46,862 nt of DNA. Origin: Anaerolineae bacterium. GTDB taxonomy: Bacteria; Chloroflexota; Anaerolineae; Aggregatilineales; Phototrophicaceae. Made by a program: the position numbers and the translations under genes. Where the stretch lies: contig JALOOI010000006.1 of assembly GCA_025454495.1 (NCBI GenBank), positions 1 to 46,862 on the forward strand. Reading direction: 5' to 3'. The notes beneath the pieces were generated by a model, which saw nothing but the letters and a program-made list of their open reading frames with translations, had not been told where the DNA came from and did no database searches. This document shows, one piece after another, positions 24,174 to 32,264 of this stretch; position 1 is the stretch's first letter; every line of letters begins with the position of its first letter.

Positions 24174-24202
24174 ATCGTAGCATAAAGGCCGGTGGTGGTC
24201 AA
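24174..24202 (-). promoter_or_regulatory. Promoter of infC-rpmI-rplT
   Basis: On the minus strand TTGACC (24202-24197), a 17-nt spacer and TACGAT (24179-24174). The start would be near 24167, downstream of the ATG at 24183 and about 55 nt before the AUA codon. Confidence 0.6.
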
Positions 24203-24303
24203 TGTGAAAACCGTGTTAAACGCCGCCGGCCGGGGGTGCTGGTGCCGGCCGCGCCCCCGCCCCGCCGCTGCGTCAGCGGGGGGCACGGGGCAGCGACCAC
24301 AGA

Positions 24304-25725
24304 TTAACGCACCGGCAGGGTATCCAGCGCGGCCTGGGCTTCTTCAAAAGCGTTGATGGCGGCATCCACAAACTGCGCCTGGGTGGTGGCGATCTGCGTG
24401 AGGGTGGCGGGGGCGGCGCAGGCGGCTTCAAAGGCCTGCCAGGACTGGCGCGACAAATCCAGCCCGGTATTGATGTTGACGGTAGCCTGTTGCAGCACCG
24501 GCACTTCTGCGCCCAGGTCGGGCGGAAGCTGGTAATCCTGCGGCAGGCCGGGGGCGGGCAGCGTGAGGCAGCCGGCGGTTGCGCCGGTGGTGACGACATC
24601 CGTCCAGTACGCCCGCAGCACAATCATATGCCCGCGGGAGCCGATCATGGTATCAATGATCTGCTGCATCCCCAGGCGCTGCGAGCGAATATCGCGCGGA
24701 TCGACCGTGGGCGAGGGGGTGACGGTGATGGTGGGCGTAAGCGAAGGCGTGGGCGAGGGCGTGGCGGTCATCGGCGCGGGGGTGGGCGGCACCGTGACCC
24801 CGGCCCCGGCCAGGATACCGGGCAGCACATTCATCCCCGCCTGGGCCAGGGTCAGTTCGCCGGCCAGGCGGCTGGCTTCGGCGGCCGTCAGCGCCGGTGT
24901 GGCCAGGCAGTGATTGCTGAGCGCCTGGCGGGCACCGCTGTAGGCCGTTTCGACGGTGGCCAGCGTGTCGGCGGCCTGCACCAGGGCCGGGCTGGCCGCG
25001 GCCACCTCCGCCGGCACGGTCAGCGGCACGCGCTCGATGGGCGTATTAAGGACGGTGCAATCCGGCGGGGTGCCGCTGCTGATGGCCGCCAGGGCCAGTT
25101 GCACGCCGTTAATATCTGCGCTGAGGCTGAGATAATCCGCGCTGAGCTGCTGTGCCACCGCCTGCGCAGAGGCCGGCGCGGCCGCCACTTCCAGCGTGGG
25201 GGTGGTTTCCGGCGCGGGGCCGGCATCACCGCCGCCCCCGCCGAGCAGGGCCCCCACCAGCAGCAGCAGGACAAAGCTCAGCGTGAGGCCCACCATCGCC
25301 CGGCGCAGCGTGGCTGGCTTCACCCGGGCCGGCCGGCCCGGCTGCCGCGTCTCCACGATCTCCTGCAACAGGTCGGCGGCGTACTGGCGAATTTCCTCAT
25401 CGTCATTTTCCAGCGCTTCTTGCAGCGCCCGGAACATGCCCAGCGATTGGGCCGCCGCTTCTTTTATGCCGGGCGTTTTATCTTTCTGGTACACCAGCAC
25501 CAGCGGCTCGATGGCTTTAATCTCGCCCAGTTCCCCCAGCCGCCGCACCGAGGCCAGCCGTTCTTCCGCTTTATACTTTTTCGGCGCTTTGATGATGGCA
25601 ATATGACGATCTACGTCCTGCATAAAGACAGCGAGCTTGCGCTCAAAATCGTCATCTCCGCCGGACGCGGCATCATCATCCAGACCTTCCAGGATCTCAT
25701 CGTCCTGTTCAGCTTGTGGCGGCAT
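24304..25725 (-). CDS. HEAT-repeat membrane protein with extracellular domain
   Basis: 473 residues. The N-terminal 130 residues are cytoplasmic: an acidic head (LEGLDDDAASGGDDD), then HEAT-like helical repeats (RLASVRRLGELGEIKAIEPL, KEAAAQSLG, RQYAADLLQEI). One membrane helix (about 146-162) follows, then a helical extracellular region split by a Thr/Pro linker (TPSPTPSLTPTITVTPSP). The arrangement suggests a scaffold joining a cytoplasmic partner to an envelope domain. Function unknown. GAGAGGAAACCG precedes the ATG. Confidence 0.75.
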   Translation of the reverse strand: MPPQAEQDDEILEGLDDDAASGGDDDFERKLAVFMQDVDRHIAIIKAPKKYKAEERLASVRRLGELGEIKAIEPLVLVYQKDKTPGIKEAAAQSLGMFRALQEALENDDEEIRQYAADLLQEIVETRQPGRPARVKPATLRRAMVGLTLSFVLLLLVGALLGGGGGDAGPAPETTPTLEVAAAPASAQAVAQQLSADYLSLSADINGVQLALAAISSGTPPDCTVLNTPIERVPLTVPAEVAAASPALVQAADTLATVETAYSGARQALSNHCLATPALTAAEASRLAGELTLAQAGMNVLPGILAGAGVTVPPTPAPMTATPSPTPSLTPTITVTPSPTVDPRDIRSQRLGMQQIIDTMIGSRGHMIVLRAYWTDVVTTGATAGCLTLPAPGLPQDYQLPPDLGAEVPVLQQATVNINTGLDLSRQSWQAFEAACAAPATLTQIATTQAQFVDAAINAFEEAQAALDTLPVR

Positions 25726-25806
25726 CGGTTTCCTCTCTTAAGTCGGGGTATCCTTCACACCGGCAATAATAACCTGTTCAGCGCCCCTGAGCAATTTATC
25801 CCGGCG

Positions 25807-26337
25807 TTACGTCAGTGCGGCCCAGTCCCCGGCGGGCATTTTTTCGCCGGCCATGATGGCCACGCTGAGGCGATTTTCCGCCGGGGTGAGGGGGCATGAC
25901 CACTGCGGCCCGTAGGCGCAGTACGGGTTATAGGCTTCGTTAAAATCGACGTGAAACTGCCCCTCCGCCAGCGCCACCGGCTCCAGATAGCGCCCGGCGG
26001 GGTACGTTTCCGTGCCGGCCAGCGCATCCACAAAGGGCAAAAAATAGCCGTGCGGGGTCTGGTAAATGGTGAGGCGGGCCACGGCCTGCCCCACATTAAA
26101 CTCAAACGCGCCATAACGCCGGTACCAGCGCGTGTCGCCGGTGGTGGTCTGGATGGTCACATCCTGCCGATCCTCAAACACGCTCACGGCCACGGTCAGG
26201 TCCAGGCGCGGGTTCGGCAGGAAATAGCTTAAGCCGGTGAAGACCTGCTTTTGCGCGGCGCTCAACGGCGATTGCGAATGCGTCTTAAAAAAGTGATCTT
26301 TTTGTGCCCGCAGGCTCACCAGACGCTGTGTATCCAT
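25807..26337 (-). CDS. DUF1684 family protein
   Basis: 176 residues, cytoplasmic. The family signature is clear: FLPNPRLDL near the start, a central YRRYGAFEF segment, and the near-invariant FNEAYNPYCAYGPQWSCPL followed by PAENRLSVAI. The paired cysteines and aromatic residues in that motif are conserved across DUF1684, whose activity is not known to me. GGAGG lies about 9 nt before the ATG. No clear operon partner. Confidence 0.88.
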   Translation of the reverse strand: MDTQRLVSLRAQKDHFFKTHSQSPLSAAQKQVFTGLSYFLPNPRLDLTVAVSVFEDRQDVTIQTTTGDTRWYRRYGAFEFNVGQAVARLTIYQTPHGYFLPFVDALAGTETYPAGRYLEPVALAEGQFHVDFNEAYNPYCAYGPQWSCPLTPAENRLSVAIMAGEKMPAGDWAALT

Positions 26338-26423
26338 CTTGCAGTTCCTCCCTCACACATCAACAGGCAGTTTTGGTCAGGCCGTTTCGGCCGCCCTCCG
26401 TGGCTAACGTTGCGGTGGTGGCG

Positions 26424-26975
26424 TTAGCGGGCCTGCGCCTGCCACCACACCTCCAGGCGCTCGATGATCTCCGGCAGGGTGAAGGCCTGCTGCACCAGGG
26501 CCAGCTCCTGCGCGTTGATGTAGGGCGTATCGGCCAGCATGGTGAGCAGCGGCTGCCAGAATGCGCCGTACAGGATGAAAGGCCGCGGCGGAATGGCCCG
26601 CAGCCGGAAAAGCTGCCACACCTCCGCCACTTCCTGCACCGTGCCCACCCCGCCCGGCATGACGACGTAGCCATCCGGTTCATGCGTCAGGTGGTGCAGC
26701 CGGTCGCGCAGGGTATCATACTTAATTTCTTGCTGCACCCACGGGTTCACCACGCGCTCGCCGATCAATTCAAGCTGGCGCACCGTCACCCCGATGACGT
26801 GGCCGCCGGCTTCGGCGGCCCCCTGGCTGGCGGCCGACATCACGCCGGCATAGCCGCCGGTCATCACCGCGTAGCCGGCCTGCGCCAGCATCTGCCCCAC
26901 CGTGCGCGATTCAGCATAGAGGGGGTCTTCTTCCGCCAGACGGGCGCTGCCATAGACGGCGATAGTACGCTTCAT
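26424..26975 (-). CDS. LOG-family Rossmann protein (TIGR00730-like)
   Basis: 183 residues. The family hydrolyses nucleoside 5'-monophosphates (cytokinin-type or general) at the N-glycosidic bond. Motifs: YGSARL near the N terminus, TGGYAGVMSAASQGA (about 39-53) and the hallmark PGGVGTVQE (about 107-115). The last has Val where LOG enzymes carry another small residue and keeps the catalytic Glu. A role in nucleotide salvage is inferred. It lies 44 nt downstream of the glycosyltransferase on the same strand. Confidence 0.85.
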   Translation of the reverse strand: MKRTIAVYGSARLAEEDPLYAESRTVGQMLAQAGYAVMTGGYAGVMSAASQGAAEAGGHVIGVTVRQLELIGERVVNPWVQQEIKYDTLRDRLHHLTHEPDGYVVMPGGVGTVQEVAEVWQLFRLRAIPPRPFILYGAFWQPLLTMLADTPYINAQELALVQQAFTLPEIIERLEVWWQAQAR

Positions 26976-27019
26976 GGGTATCTCCTGTGTGTGCTTCTAT
27001 GAAAGTGCGAATCCATGGG

Positions 27020-29551
27020 TCAGGGCAGCGTGAAGGCTGCCAGGCGCAGGCGATCATCCGGCGGGCGGGTGCCCTGCTGCGTCACCGGCAGGCGGGCCAG
27101 CGTCACCGGGTGATACCAGCCGGCATATAACGTCACATCACGGTTGCGGTCACGGTTGTCGGTAGCGGTATCCGGCAGGTTGAGCGTGACCGTCGTGGCT
27201 ACCGTTTCGCCCGGCAGCCAGTGCCCGGTCGGGTAACGGCCGTCAAAGGGCGGGCCATCATGCTGCGCGATGATGTTCCCGGCGCTGTCCTGCACATGAA
27301 TGAACAGCGTGGCATCCTCCGCCGGCGGGCGCAGCACCTGCCAGTAGAGCGTCAGCGCCAGCGGGCGGCCGGCGGCCAGGTCGGCCGGCGGCGGATCAAA
27401 GGCGATGTGCGTCAGTTGCAGGGTGTCGTTCACCAGCGCGGATTCCAGCGCCACGGCGGTGGCCGGCGGGGGCGGCGCGGGCGGCAGCGGCACCACAAAA
27501 CGCCCGGCCAGCAGGCGCTCCCCCGCCTGGCGCGTGTCGGTCGCATCCACCACCGGCACAAACGTATCCCGCGGCTTGACGAACACCCCGATCGACAGCC
27601 GGTAAGCGCCCGGCGGCGCGTCCGCAAACAGGGGAATTTCGGCCACCACCGGGATCACCTGCCCCGGCTGCCACATGGGGGTAGGATACAGCCAGTTATA
27701 AATCCAGAAGGTGGTGGAGCCGCGGCTGCCCCCCAGGTGATCGAAGGCCTGCACCACCATCCAGTAATCCGTGGCGGTGGGTTTGAGCACCTCCAGGAAC
27801 AGCGTGGGGCGCAGCAACTGCCCCGGCGTGGCTGCCCGCGGGACGTGCAGCGCGACCAGCCGCAGCGTGTCATCAAAGACGGCGTTCACCGGCGTTTGCG
27901 GGGTGACAACGCCGCCAAACACCGCTGCGCCCTGCACCGGCAGCGTGATACCGATTTGCCACGACTCCGGGCCGGGGGCGAACAGCGGGGTGCCGGTGGT
28001 CTCCACCCGCTGCTGAAGCGCGGCCGCTTCGTCGGCGGGGAGGGCGGGCAAAATGACGATTTCGCCGCTGGCGGGCAGCAGCAGCGCGTACTGCTGCGCC
28101 AGTCCGTAGGGCGGGAAGTCGTAGCCGGTGCGCGGCGGCAGGATGATTGCGCCATCCGGCAGCGCTTCGCCGGCGCGGTAGCCGCGCACGGTATGGTAAT
28201 GCTGCGGCCGCAAAATCACCGTCACATTGGGATGCAGCACCAGCGCCATGGGCACATACAGCGGCTGCGGGCTGTTCAGCACATGGCGGTTGAAGGCATT
28301 CACCCCCAGGTGATACAGCGCGTGCAGCCCGGAATGGGTGTAGGGATCGCTGCGAATGGCGGGATTTTCGTCAAAATGATAGCGCACGTGGGCGGCGGTA
28401 TACGCCAGGCTGCCGGCCGTGAGGGCCAGCAGCAGCGGCGCGGCCAGCCAGGGCCGGGCCAGCCGCAGCAGCGCCCCGGCCCCGGCCGCCACGATCAACG
28501 CCAGCGGCGCATAGGTGCCGATGAGGCGCAGCGGGTGATCCGGCTCGCCGGAGAGGATGGCGGGCAGCGCAAACGCGCCCAGCAGCAGCAGCGGCAGCAG
28601 CCAGAAGGGCCTGCGCCAGTGCCACAGCAGCACCGGCACGCCGATCAGCGCCAGCAGCAGCAGCGCCGGGTTCAGGTGGCCGCTGGTGAGCGTCGTATAT
28701 TGAATGTACTGGGTGGCCGGGGTGGGCAGCGCCACGCTTTGCCCGTAAGTCACCAGCGCCGCCAGAAAAGCGCCCGGATCACGCACGGGGTTGATGCCGG
28801 GCAGCACCTCCAGCCGCGTCGTCAGCCAGTTGGGAATGCTCACCAGCAGGAACAGCCACGGCAGCAGCATCAGGCCGAAGCCGGCCAGGTACGCCAGCGT
28901 ATTGCGCCAGGCGGGCAGCGGCCGGCGGTACACCAGGCGCAGCAGCAGCGCCAGCGCCAGCACCACCAGGGGGAACATGAGGCCGCTGAGGTAAAACATC
29001 AGCGCCAGCGCAGAACATACCCCGGCCAGCCCGAAATCACGCGGGCGGGCGGAAGCCAGCGCCACCAGCAGGCACCACAGCGCCAGCAGCGGCAGCGGCA
29101 CGATCCACGCGGCGCGGTAAATGCTGCGGCTGATGATGACGTAAGCCGGCACACTGGTCAGCGCCAGCATGGCCACCAGGGCCATCTCACGGTTGAAGGC
29201 GTGGCCCCGGTACAGCCGCCGGGCCAGCCGCCCCACCAGCGCCACCGCCACCAGGCTTTGCAGCACGCTGAACACATGGCTGGCGAAGGGGGTGATCCCG
29301 GCCAGGCGCAGCCACACCGCCCGCACCATGGCATCGAAGGGTTCGGGCGCGTCGTAAAAATACAGCGGCATCCCGTAGCCGTCGGCAAAGCGCCAGGCAC
29401 GATACAGGTACACCGTTTCATCATTGTGCAGGCCATCCGGGATGCGGGCCAGGCCGTAAACCCGCAGCGCAAAGCCGCCCAGCAGCACCAGCACGGCCAG
29501 GCCCAGGTATAGCGGCCGCGCACGCCGCGTTGCCGAAAGAGGAAGCGTCAT
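27020..29551 (-). CDS. GT39/ArnT-like membrane glycosyltransferase
   Basis: 843 residues. The N-terminal half (about 1-410) has ten or more membrane helices with the lumenal acidic motif HNDETVY after the first helix, as in polyprenyl-phosphate-dependent GT39/GT83 enzymes. The C-terminal 430 residues are soluble beta-rich domains outside the membrane, with two blocks resembling carbohydrate-binding sandwiches (ALHVPRAATPGQLL, LTLYWQVLRPPAED). It would transfer a sugar from a lipid carrier to an envelope acceptor; donor and acceptor are unknown. The ATG at 29551 has no strong ribosome site. Confidence 0.8.
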   Translation of the reverse strand: MTLPLSATRRARPLYLGLAVLVLLGGFALRVYGLARIPDGLHNDETVYLYRAWRFADGYGMPLYFYDAPEPFDAMVRAVWLRLAGITPFASHVFSVLQSLVAVALVGRLARRLYRGHAFNREMALVAMLALTSVPAYVIISRSIYRAAWIVPLPLLALWCLLVALASARPRDFGLAGVCSALALMFYLSGLMFPLVVLALALLLRLVYRRPLPAWRNTLAYLAGFGLMLLPWLFLLVSIPNWLTTRLEVLPGINPVRDPGAFLAALVTYGQSVALPTPATQYIQYTTLTSGHLNPALLLLALIGVPVLLWHWRRPFWLLPLLLLGAFALPAILSGEPDHPLRLIGTYAPLALIVAAGAGALLRLARPWLAAPLLLALTAGSLAYTAAHVRYHFDENPAIRSDPYTHSGLHALYHLGVNAFNRHVLNSPQPLYVPMALVLHPNVTVILRPQHYHTVRGYRAGEALPDGAIILPPRTGYDFPPYGLAQQYALLLPASGEIVILPALPADEAAALQQRVETTGTPLFAPGPESWQIGITLPVQGAAVFGGVVTPQTPVNAVFDDTLRLVALHVPRAATPGQLLRPTLFLEVLKPTATDYWMVVQAFDHLGGSRGSTTFWIYNWLYPTPMWQPGQVIPVVAEIPLFADAPPGAYRLSIGVFVKPRDTFVPVVDATDTRQAGERLLAGRFVVPLPPAPPPPATAVALESALVNDTLQLTHIAFDPPPADLAAGRPLALTLYWQVLRPPAEDATLFIHVQDSAGNIIAQHDGPPFDGRYPTGHWLPGETVATTVTLNLPDTATDNRDRNRDVTLYAGWYHPVTLARLPVTQQGTRPPDDRLRLAAFTLP

Positions 29552-29602
29552 AGGAGCGTCGTCATCTCTGGCGGCCCGGCCCGGTGCCGCCCGCGGCCAC
29601 TT

Positions 29603-29622
29603 AAAAAAAAGACCCGCCGGGT
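29603..29622 (-). terminator. Terminator after tRNA-Ser
   Basis: On the minus strand a short ACCC-GGC-GGGT hairpin (29622-29612) is followed by C and eight T residues. It lies 19 nt past the tRNA 3' end. Confidence 0.6.
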
Positions 29623-29640
29623 GGGCGAGCCTGCTGGTGA

Positions 29641-29727
29641 CGGAAGAGGAGGGATTCGAACCCTCGATACCCTCTCAGGTATACCCGTTTTCGAGACGGG
29701 CCCATTCAACCGCTCTGGCACCCTTCC
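29641..29727 (-). tRNA. tRNA-Ser(CGA)
   Basis: 87 nt. Acceptor stem GGAAGGG pairs with CTCTTCC with one G-U. The anticodon stem CCCGT/ACGGG encloses loop CTCGAAA, giving anticodon CGA, which reads UCG. A long variable arm (TACC, loop, GGTA) marks a class II tRNA. T arm GAGGG-TTCGAAT-CCCTC. The discriminator base is G, as expected for serine, and the CCA end is not encoded. Confidence 0.95.
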
Positions 29728-29810
29728 ATACGCGCATGGTACCACAGCCCCCGGCGCAGGAAAACCCTAAATTTTCGGGCGCGGCGGGCTACAGCGGTCA
29801 TCATCTGCGT

Positions 29811-29816
29811 TATAAT
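29811..29816 (+). promoter_or_regulatory. -10 element for the GlsB-type gene
   Basis: A consensus TATAAT about 38 nt before the ATG, with no recognisable -35. The context GTTATAATGG resembles the -10 element before the 18187 lipoprotein. Confidence 0.55.
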
Positions 29817-29853
29817 GGTGGCATCAGGACTCAGCATAGAGAGGCAAAACAGC

Positions 29854-30168
29854 ATGGAAGTGATTACCTGGCTCATCAGTGCGCCGTTTATCTGCATCGG
29901 CTGGATCATTCTGGGGTTTGCGGCCGGGGCGGTGGCCCGCCGCCTGATGGGCACGAAGAATTACCCCATCTGGCAGGATTTGCTGCTCGGCATCATGGGG
30001 GCGGTGGTGGGCGGCTTCCTGGTGAGCTTCGTGGGCGGGCTGGTGGATGTGGATGTGTATCGCCGGGCGGAATCTGGCCTGGCGCTGTACTGTGCCAATT
30101 TCGTCGTGGCCACCATTGGCGCGATGTTTTTGATCTTTGTGCGGCGGCGGATCACCGGCGGGCGCTAA
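29854..30168 (+). CDS. GlsB/YeaQ/YmgE-type small membrane protein
   Basis: 104 residues with three membrane helices (about 5-27, 40-68, 78-98). Gly-rich segments (GFAAGAVARRLMG, LLGIMGAVVGGFL) match the transglycosylase-associated stress membrane protein family. The family is often stress-induced; its molecular role is unsettled. GAGAGG lies 9 nt before the ATG at 29854, and the longer open frame from 29815 lacks a ribosome site. Its stop overlaps that of tadA in the tetranucleotide CTAA (30165-30168). Confidence 0.88.
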   Translation: MEVITWLISAPFICIGWIILGFAAGAVARRLMGTKNYPIWQDLLLGIMGAVVGGFLVSFVGGLVDVDVYRRAESGLALYCANFVVATIGAMFLIFVRRRITGGR

Positions 30169-30665
30169 GCCGGGGGGCGGTAGGGCCGGCGGCCGTTCTG
30201 GCCTTCGGCCCGCAGGCGGCGGAAGAATTCGCGCAGCAGGCCGGCGGCTTCTTCCGCCAGCAGGCCGCTGTCCACCTGTACCTGGTGGTTAAGCTGCGGG
30301 TGGCGCAGCAGGTCGATGAGGCTGCCGCCGGCCCCCGCTTTGGGGTCGGGGGTGGCATACACCAGGCGCGGCAGCCGGGCCAGCACCATCGCGCCGGCGC
30401 ACATGCTGCACGGCTCCAGCGTGCAGTACAGCGTTACGCCATCCAGCCGCCAGGTGCCCAGGGCCTGCGCGGCCTGGCGAATGGCGAACATTTCGGCATG
30501 GGCGGTTGGGTCATGATCGGCTTCGCGCCGGTTGCCCCCGCTGCCGATCACCTCACCGGCATACACGGCCACCGCGCCCACCGGCACATCATCGGTCAAC
30601 AGCGCGTCCCGGGCCCGGGCCAGCGCCAGGCGCATCCAGCCGGCATCTTCCGGCGTAAACAGCAT
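30165..30665 (-). CDS. tadA: tRNA-specific adenosine deaminase
   Basis: 166 residues. It converts A34 to inosine in tRNA-Arg(ACG), an essential wobble modification. Zinc deaminase motifs are complete: HAE (HAEMFAIRQ) with the catalytic Glu, and PCSMCAGAM supplying the two zinc cysteines. DDVPVGAVAV and NRREADHDPTAHAE are typical of TadA. I used the ATG at 30663-30665, 5 nt after the upstream gene's stop; TTG at 30674 is an alternative. Translational coupling to that gene is likely. Confidence 0.93.
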   Translation of the reverse strand: MLFTPEDAGWMRLALARARDALLTDDVPVGAVAVYAGEVIGSGGNRREADHDPTAHAEMFAIRQAAQALGTWRLDGVTLYCTLEPCSMCAGAMVLARLPRLVYATPDPKAGAGGSLIDLLRHPQLNHQVQVDSGLLAEEAAGLLREFFRRLRAEGQNGRRPYRPPA

Positions 30666-30670
30666 CAACC

Positions 30671-31096
30671 TCAATCATCCTGATCGTCTTCGTCCAGCTC
30701 CAGGCTAATGCGTACCCGCCCGTTGGTTTTGTGGGCGAAGGCTTCGGCTTCTTCGGCCGCTTTCAGCGCCCGCTCAATCACCACCTGCTGGTTGACCGGC
30801 GGCGGGGGCGGCGGCACCACCGGGCGCACGGTGGGCGGCGGCGGCGGGGGGCCATCATCCGGCGGGATGATGGGTTTCTGGCTGATGGGCGGTTCTTCCG
30901 GCGTGGGATGATGCACGGCGCGGCGCACTTCCAGCGCCAGGGCCACCAGCGCCACCAGCGCGGCGATCACCCCGGCCACCAGCACCGCTTCCGGGCGCAC
31001 GCTGACCGGCACACTGCCCCGCAGCGCGGCCACCGCCAGTCCCAGCACCACCAGCGCCACCAGCAGCAGTATTCGTCGCACCCATCGTATCATCAT
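30671..31096 (-). CDS. Small membrane protein with Pro-rich linker and acidic tail
   Basis: 141 residues. Two membrane helices (about 7-28 and 38-58) near the N terminus are followed by a Pro-rich segment (PPPPPPTVRPVVPPPPPP), a short helix (ERALKAAEEAEAFAHK) and an acidic tail ending DEDDQDD. Not a family I recognise. Tandem ATGs at 31096 and 31093 sit 3 and 6 nt after GGAGG, so either may be used. It is upstream of and probably co-transcribed with tadA. Confidence 0.7.
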   Translation of the reverse strand: MMIRWVRRILLLVALVVLGLAVAALRGSVPVSVRPEAVLVAGVIAALVALVALALEVRRAVHHPTPEEPPISQKPIIPPDDGPPPPPPTVRPVVPPPPPPVNQQVVIERALKAAEEAEAFAHKTNGRVRISLELDEDDQDD

Positions 31097-31239
31097 CCGC
31101 CTCCATGAACCGGCACCGGGGCTTTTTCCCGGCGCTGCCCTGCTCTGTTTGCATTGTAGCACGGTTTCGCCCCCGGCCGGCCCGGTGTTGCGGGCGGCCG
31201 GGGCCGTTTCTGCACGAATATTCAGGAAGCGGCGGCCGG

Positions 31240-32202
31240 TCAGGATTTTTGCGGCCGATCCTGATCGTGATTCTGATCCTGCCAGGCATCACCGGTATCC
31301 ATGTCCAGCCAGGCCTGATCTTCGATCTTCGCCTCAAATTCGCGGGCGGTGCGCGTGCTGCGCTGCGCCCGGCGCAGCGGCGTATCTTCCGGCGCGGGCA
31401 CGGCCGACTGCCGGCGGGCCAGGCGCTGGCGGCGCTCGGCGACCTGGGTTTTGGGGTCATCGGGCACGATGGGCGGGGTGGCCGGGGCCGCGGGCCGGGC
31501 CGGGGCCCGCGCCGGTTCTGGCGCAGGCGGGGCCGACCGGGGGCGCAGCGGCCGGCGGTTGTAGTACAGCATCTCCAGCAGGCCCAGCAGGGCAAACAGC
31601 GTCAGCGAAGCGCCCAGCCCGGCCAGCGCCGCCCGGTCTACCGGGTCTACATAGCCCGGCACGGTGAAATAGGGCACCACATCGCCGCCGGTGGAGCGCA
31701 CCATGCGGTAAAATTCGGCATCCACCCGGGTATCGACGCGGGTGAACAGCCACAGCGGCCGGCCCAGCGCCCGCGCCGCGATGACATAATCGCCCACCTG
31801 GTCAAAGTCGCGGTTTTCGTAGAACAGGTTGCGCGTGTTTTTGCTCTCAGCGATGTAGGTATCGGTCACAAAATCCGGGCGGCGATAATCTGAAAGAAGC
31901 TGCGCGTAAACGTAACACGCGCGGCAGTCCGCCGGCGGCGGGGTGGTGCGGCGGGTTTCGTTGCAAAAGCACTGGCGTTGATCGGGGCTGTCGTTGCGGG
32001 GTACGCCGCCCAGGTCGGCGGCCAGCACGCGCTCACCGTCCAGCCCAATTTCACCGGCGCTGCCCTGGCCGGTGGTGAGGGGCATATCACTGGAATAACG
32101 CCGCCCGGTGGGGTTGGGGGCGGTAACGTTCAGCAGCAGCACGGTGCACACCACCGCCACCAGCAGCGATGACAGCCAGCACAGACGGCGCAAGAGCAGC
32201 AT
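31240..32202 (-). CDS. Membrane protein with PD-(D/E)xK nuclease-like core
   Basis: 320 residues. Helix 1 (8-26), a central region (about 30-180), helix 2 (191-214), then a Pro/Ala/Arg-rich tail with a charged helix. The central region has a cysteine cluster (Cys78, Cys80, Cys93, Cys96) and RRPDF-VTDTYIAESKN, giving Asp110, Glu119 and Lys121 in the spacing of a restriction-endonuclease-like active site. The following QVGDYVIAARALGRPLWL, FTRVDTRV and VVPYF pattern resembles toxin-type REase folds. The start is uncertain: ATG at 32202 has AGGAAAG 8 nt upstream; TTG at 32220 is the alternative. Nuclease activity is an inference. Confidence 0.65.
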   Translation of the reverse strand: MLLLRRLCWLSSLLVAVVCTVLLLNVTAPNPTGRRYSSDMPLTTGQGSAGEIGLDGERVLAADLGGVPRNDSPDQRQCFCNETRRTTPPPADCRACYVYAQLLSDYRRPDFVTDTYIAESKNTRNLFYENRDFDQVGDYVIAARALGRPLWLFTRVDTRVDAEFYRMVRSTGGDVVPYFTVPGYVDPVDRAALAGLGASLTLFALLGLLEMLYYNRRPLRPRSAPPAPEPARAPARPAAPATPPIVPDDPKTQVAERRQRLARRQSAVPAPEDTPLRRAQRSTRTAREFEAKIEDQAWLDMDTGDAWQDQNHDQDRPQKS

Positions 32203-32214
32203 AAGCAGCGCTTT

Positions 32215-32245
32215 CCTCAATACTCAGCTTACGATTGAGGTAAGC
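32215..32245. repeat. Overlapping inverted repeats upstream of the REase-like gene
   Basis: CCTCAAT (32215-32221) pairs with ATTGAGG (32234-32240), and GCTTAC (32227-32232) pairs with GTAAGC (32240-32245). The two hairpins are mutually exclusive. The first includes the ribosome-site region of the minus-strand gene. It may be an operator or an RNA switch. Confidence 0.55.
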
Positions 32246-32264
32246 ATAACACAAAATAACACCG

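Noticed and set aside
24203-24303. Terminator between the HEAT-repeat gene and infC
   Set aside because: Only GC-rich hairpins such as CCGCTG-ACG-CAGCGG are present, with no T tract on the minus strand; not strong enough to annotate.
27221-29512. A 763-residue open frame opposite the glycosyltransferase
   Set aside because: Arg/Gln/His-rich and without motifs; the opposite strand carries a coherent membrane protein with a ribosome-exposed start.
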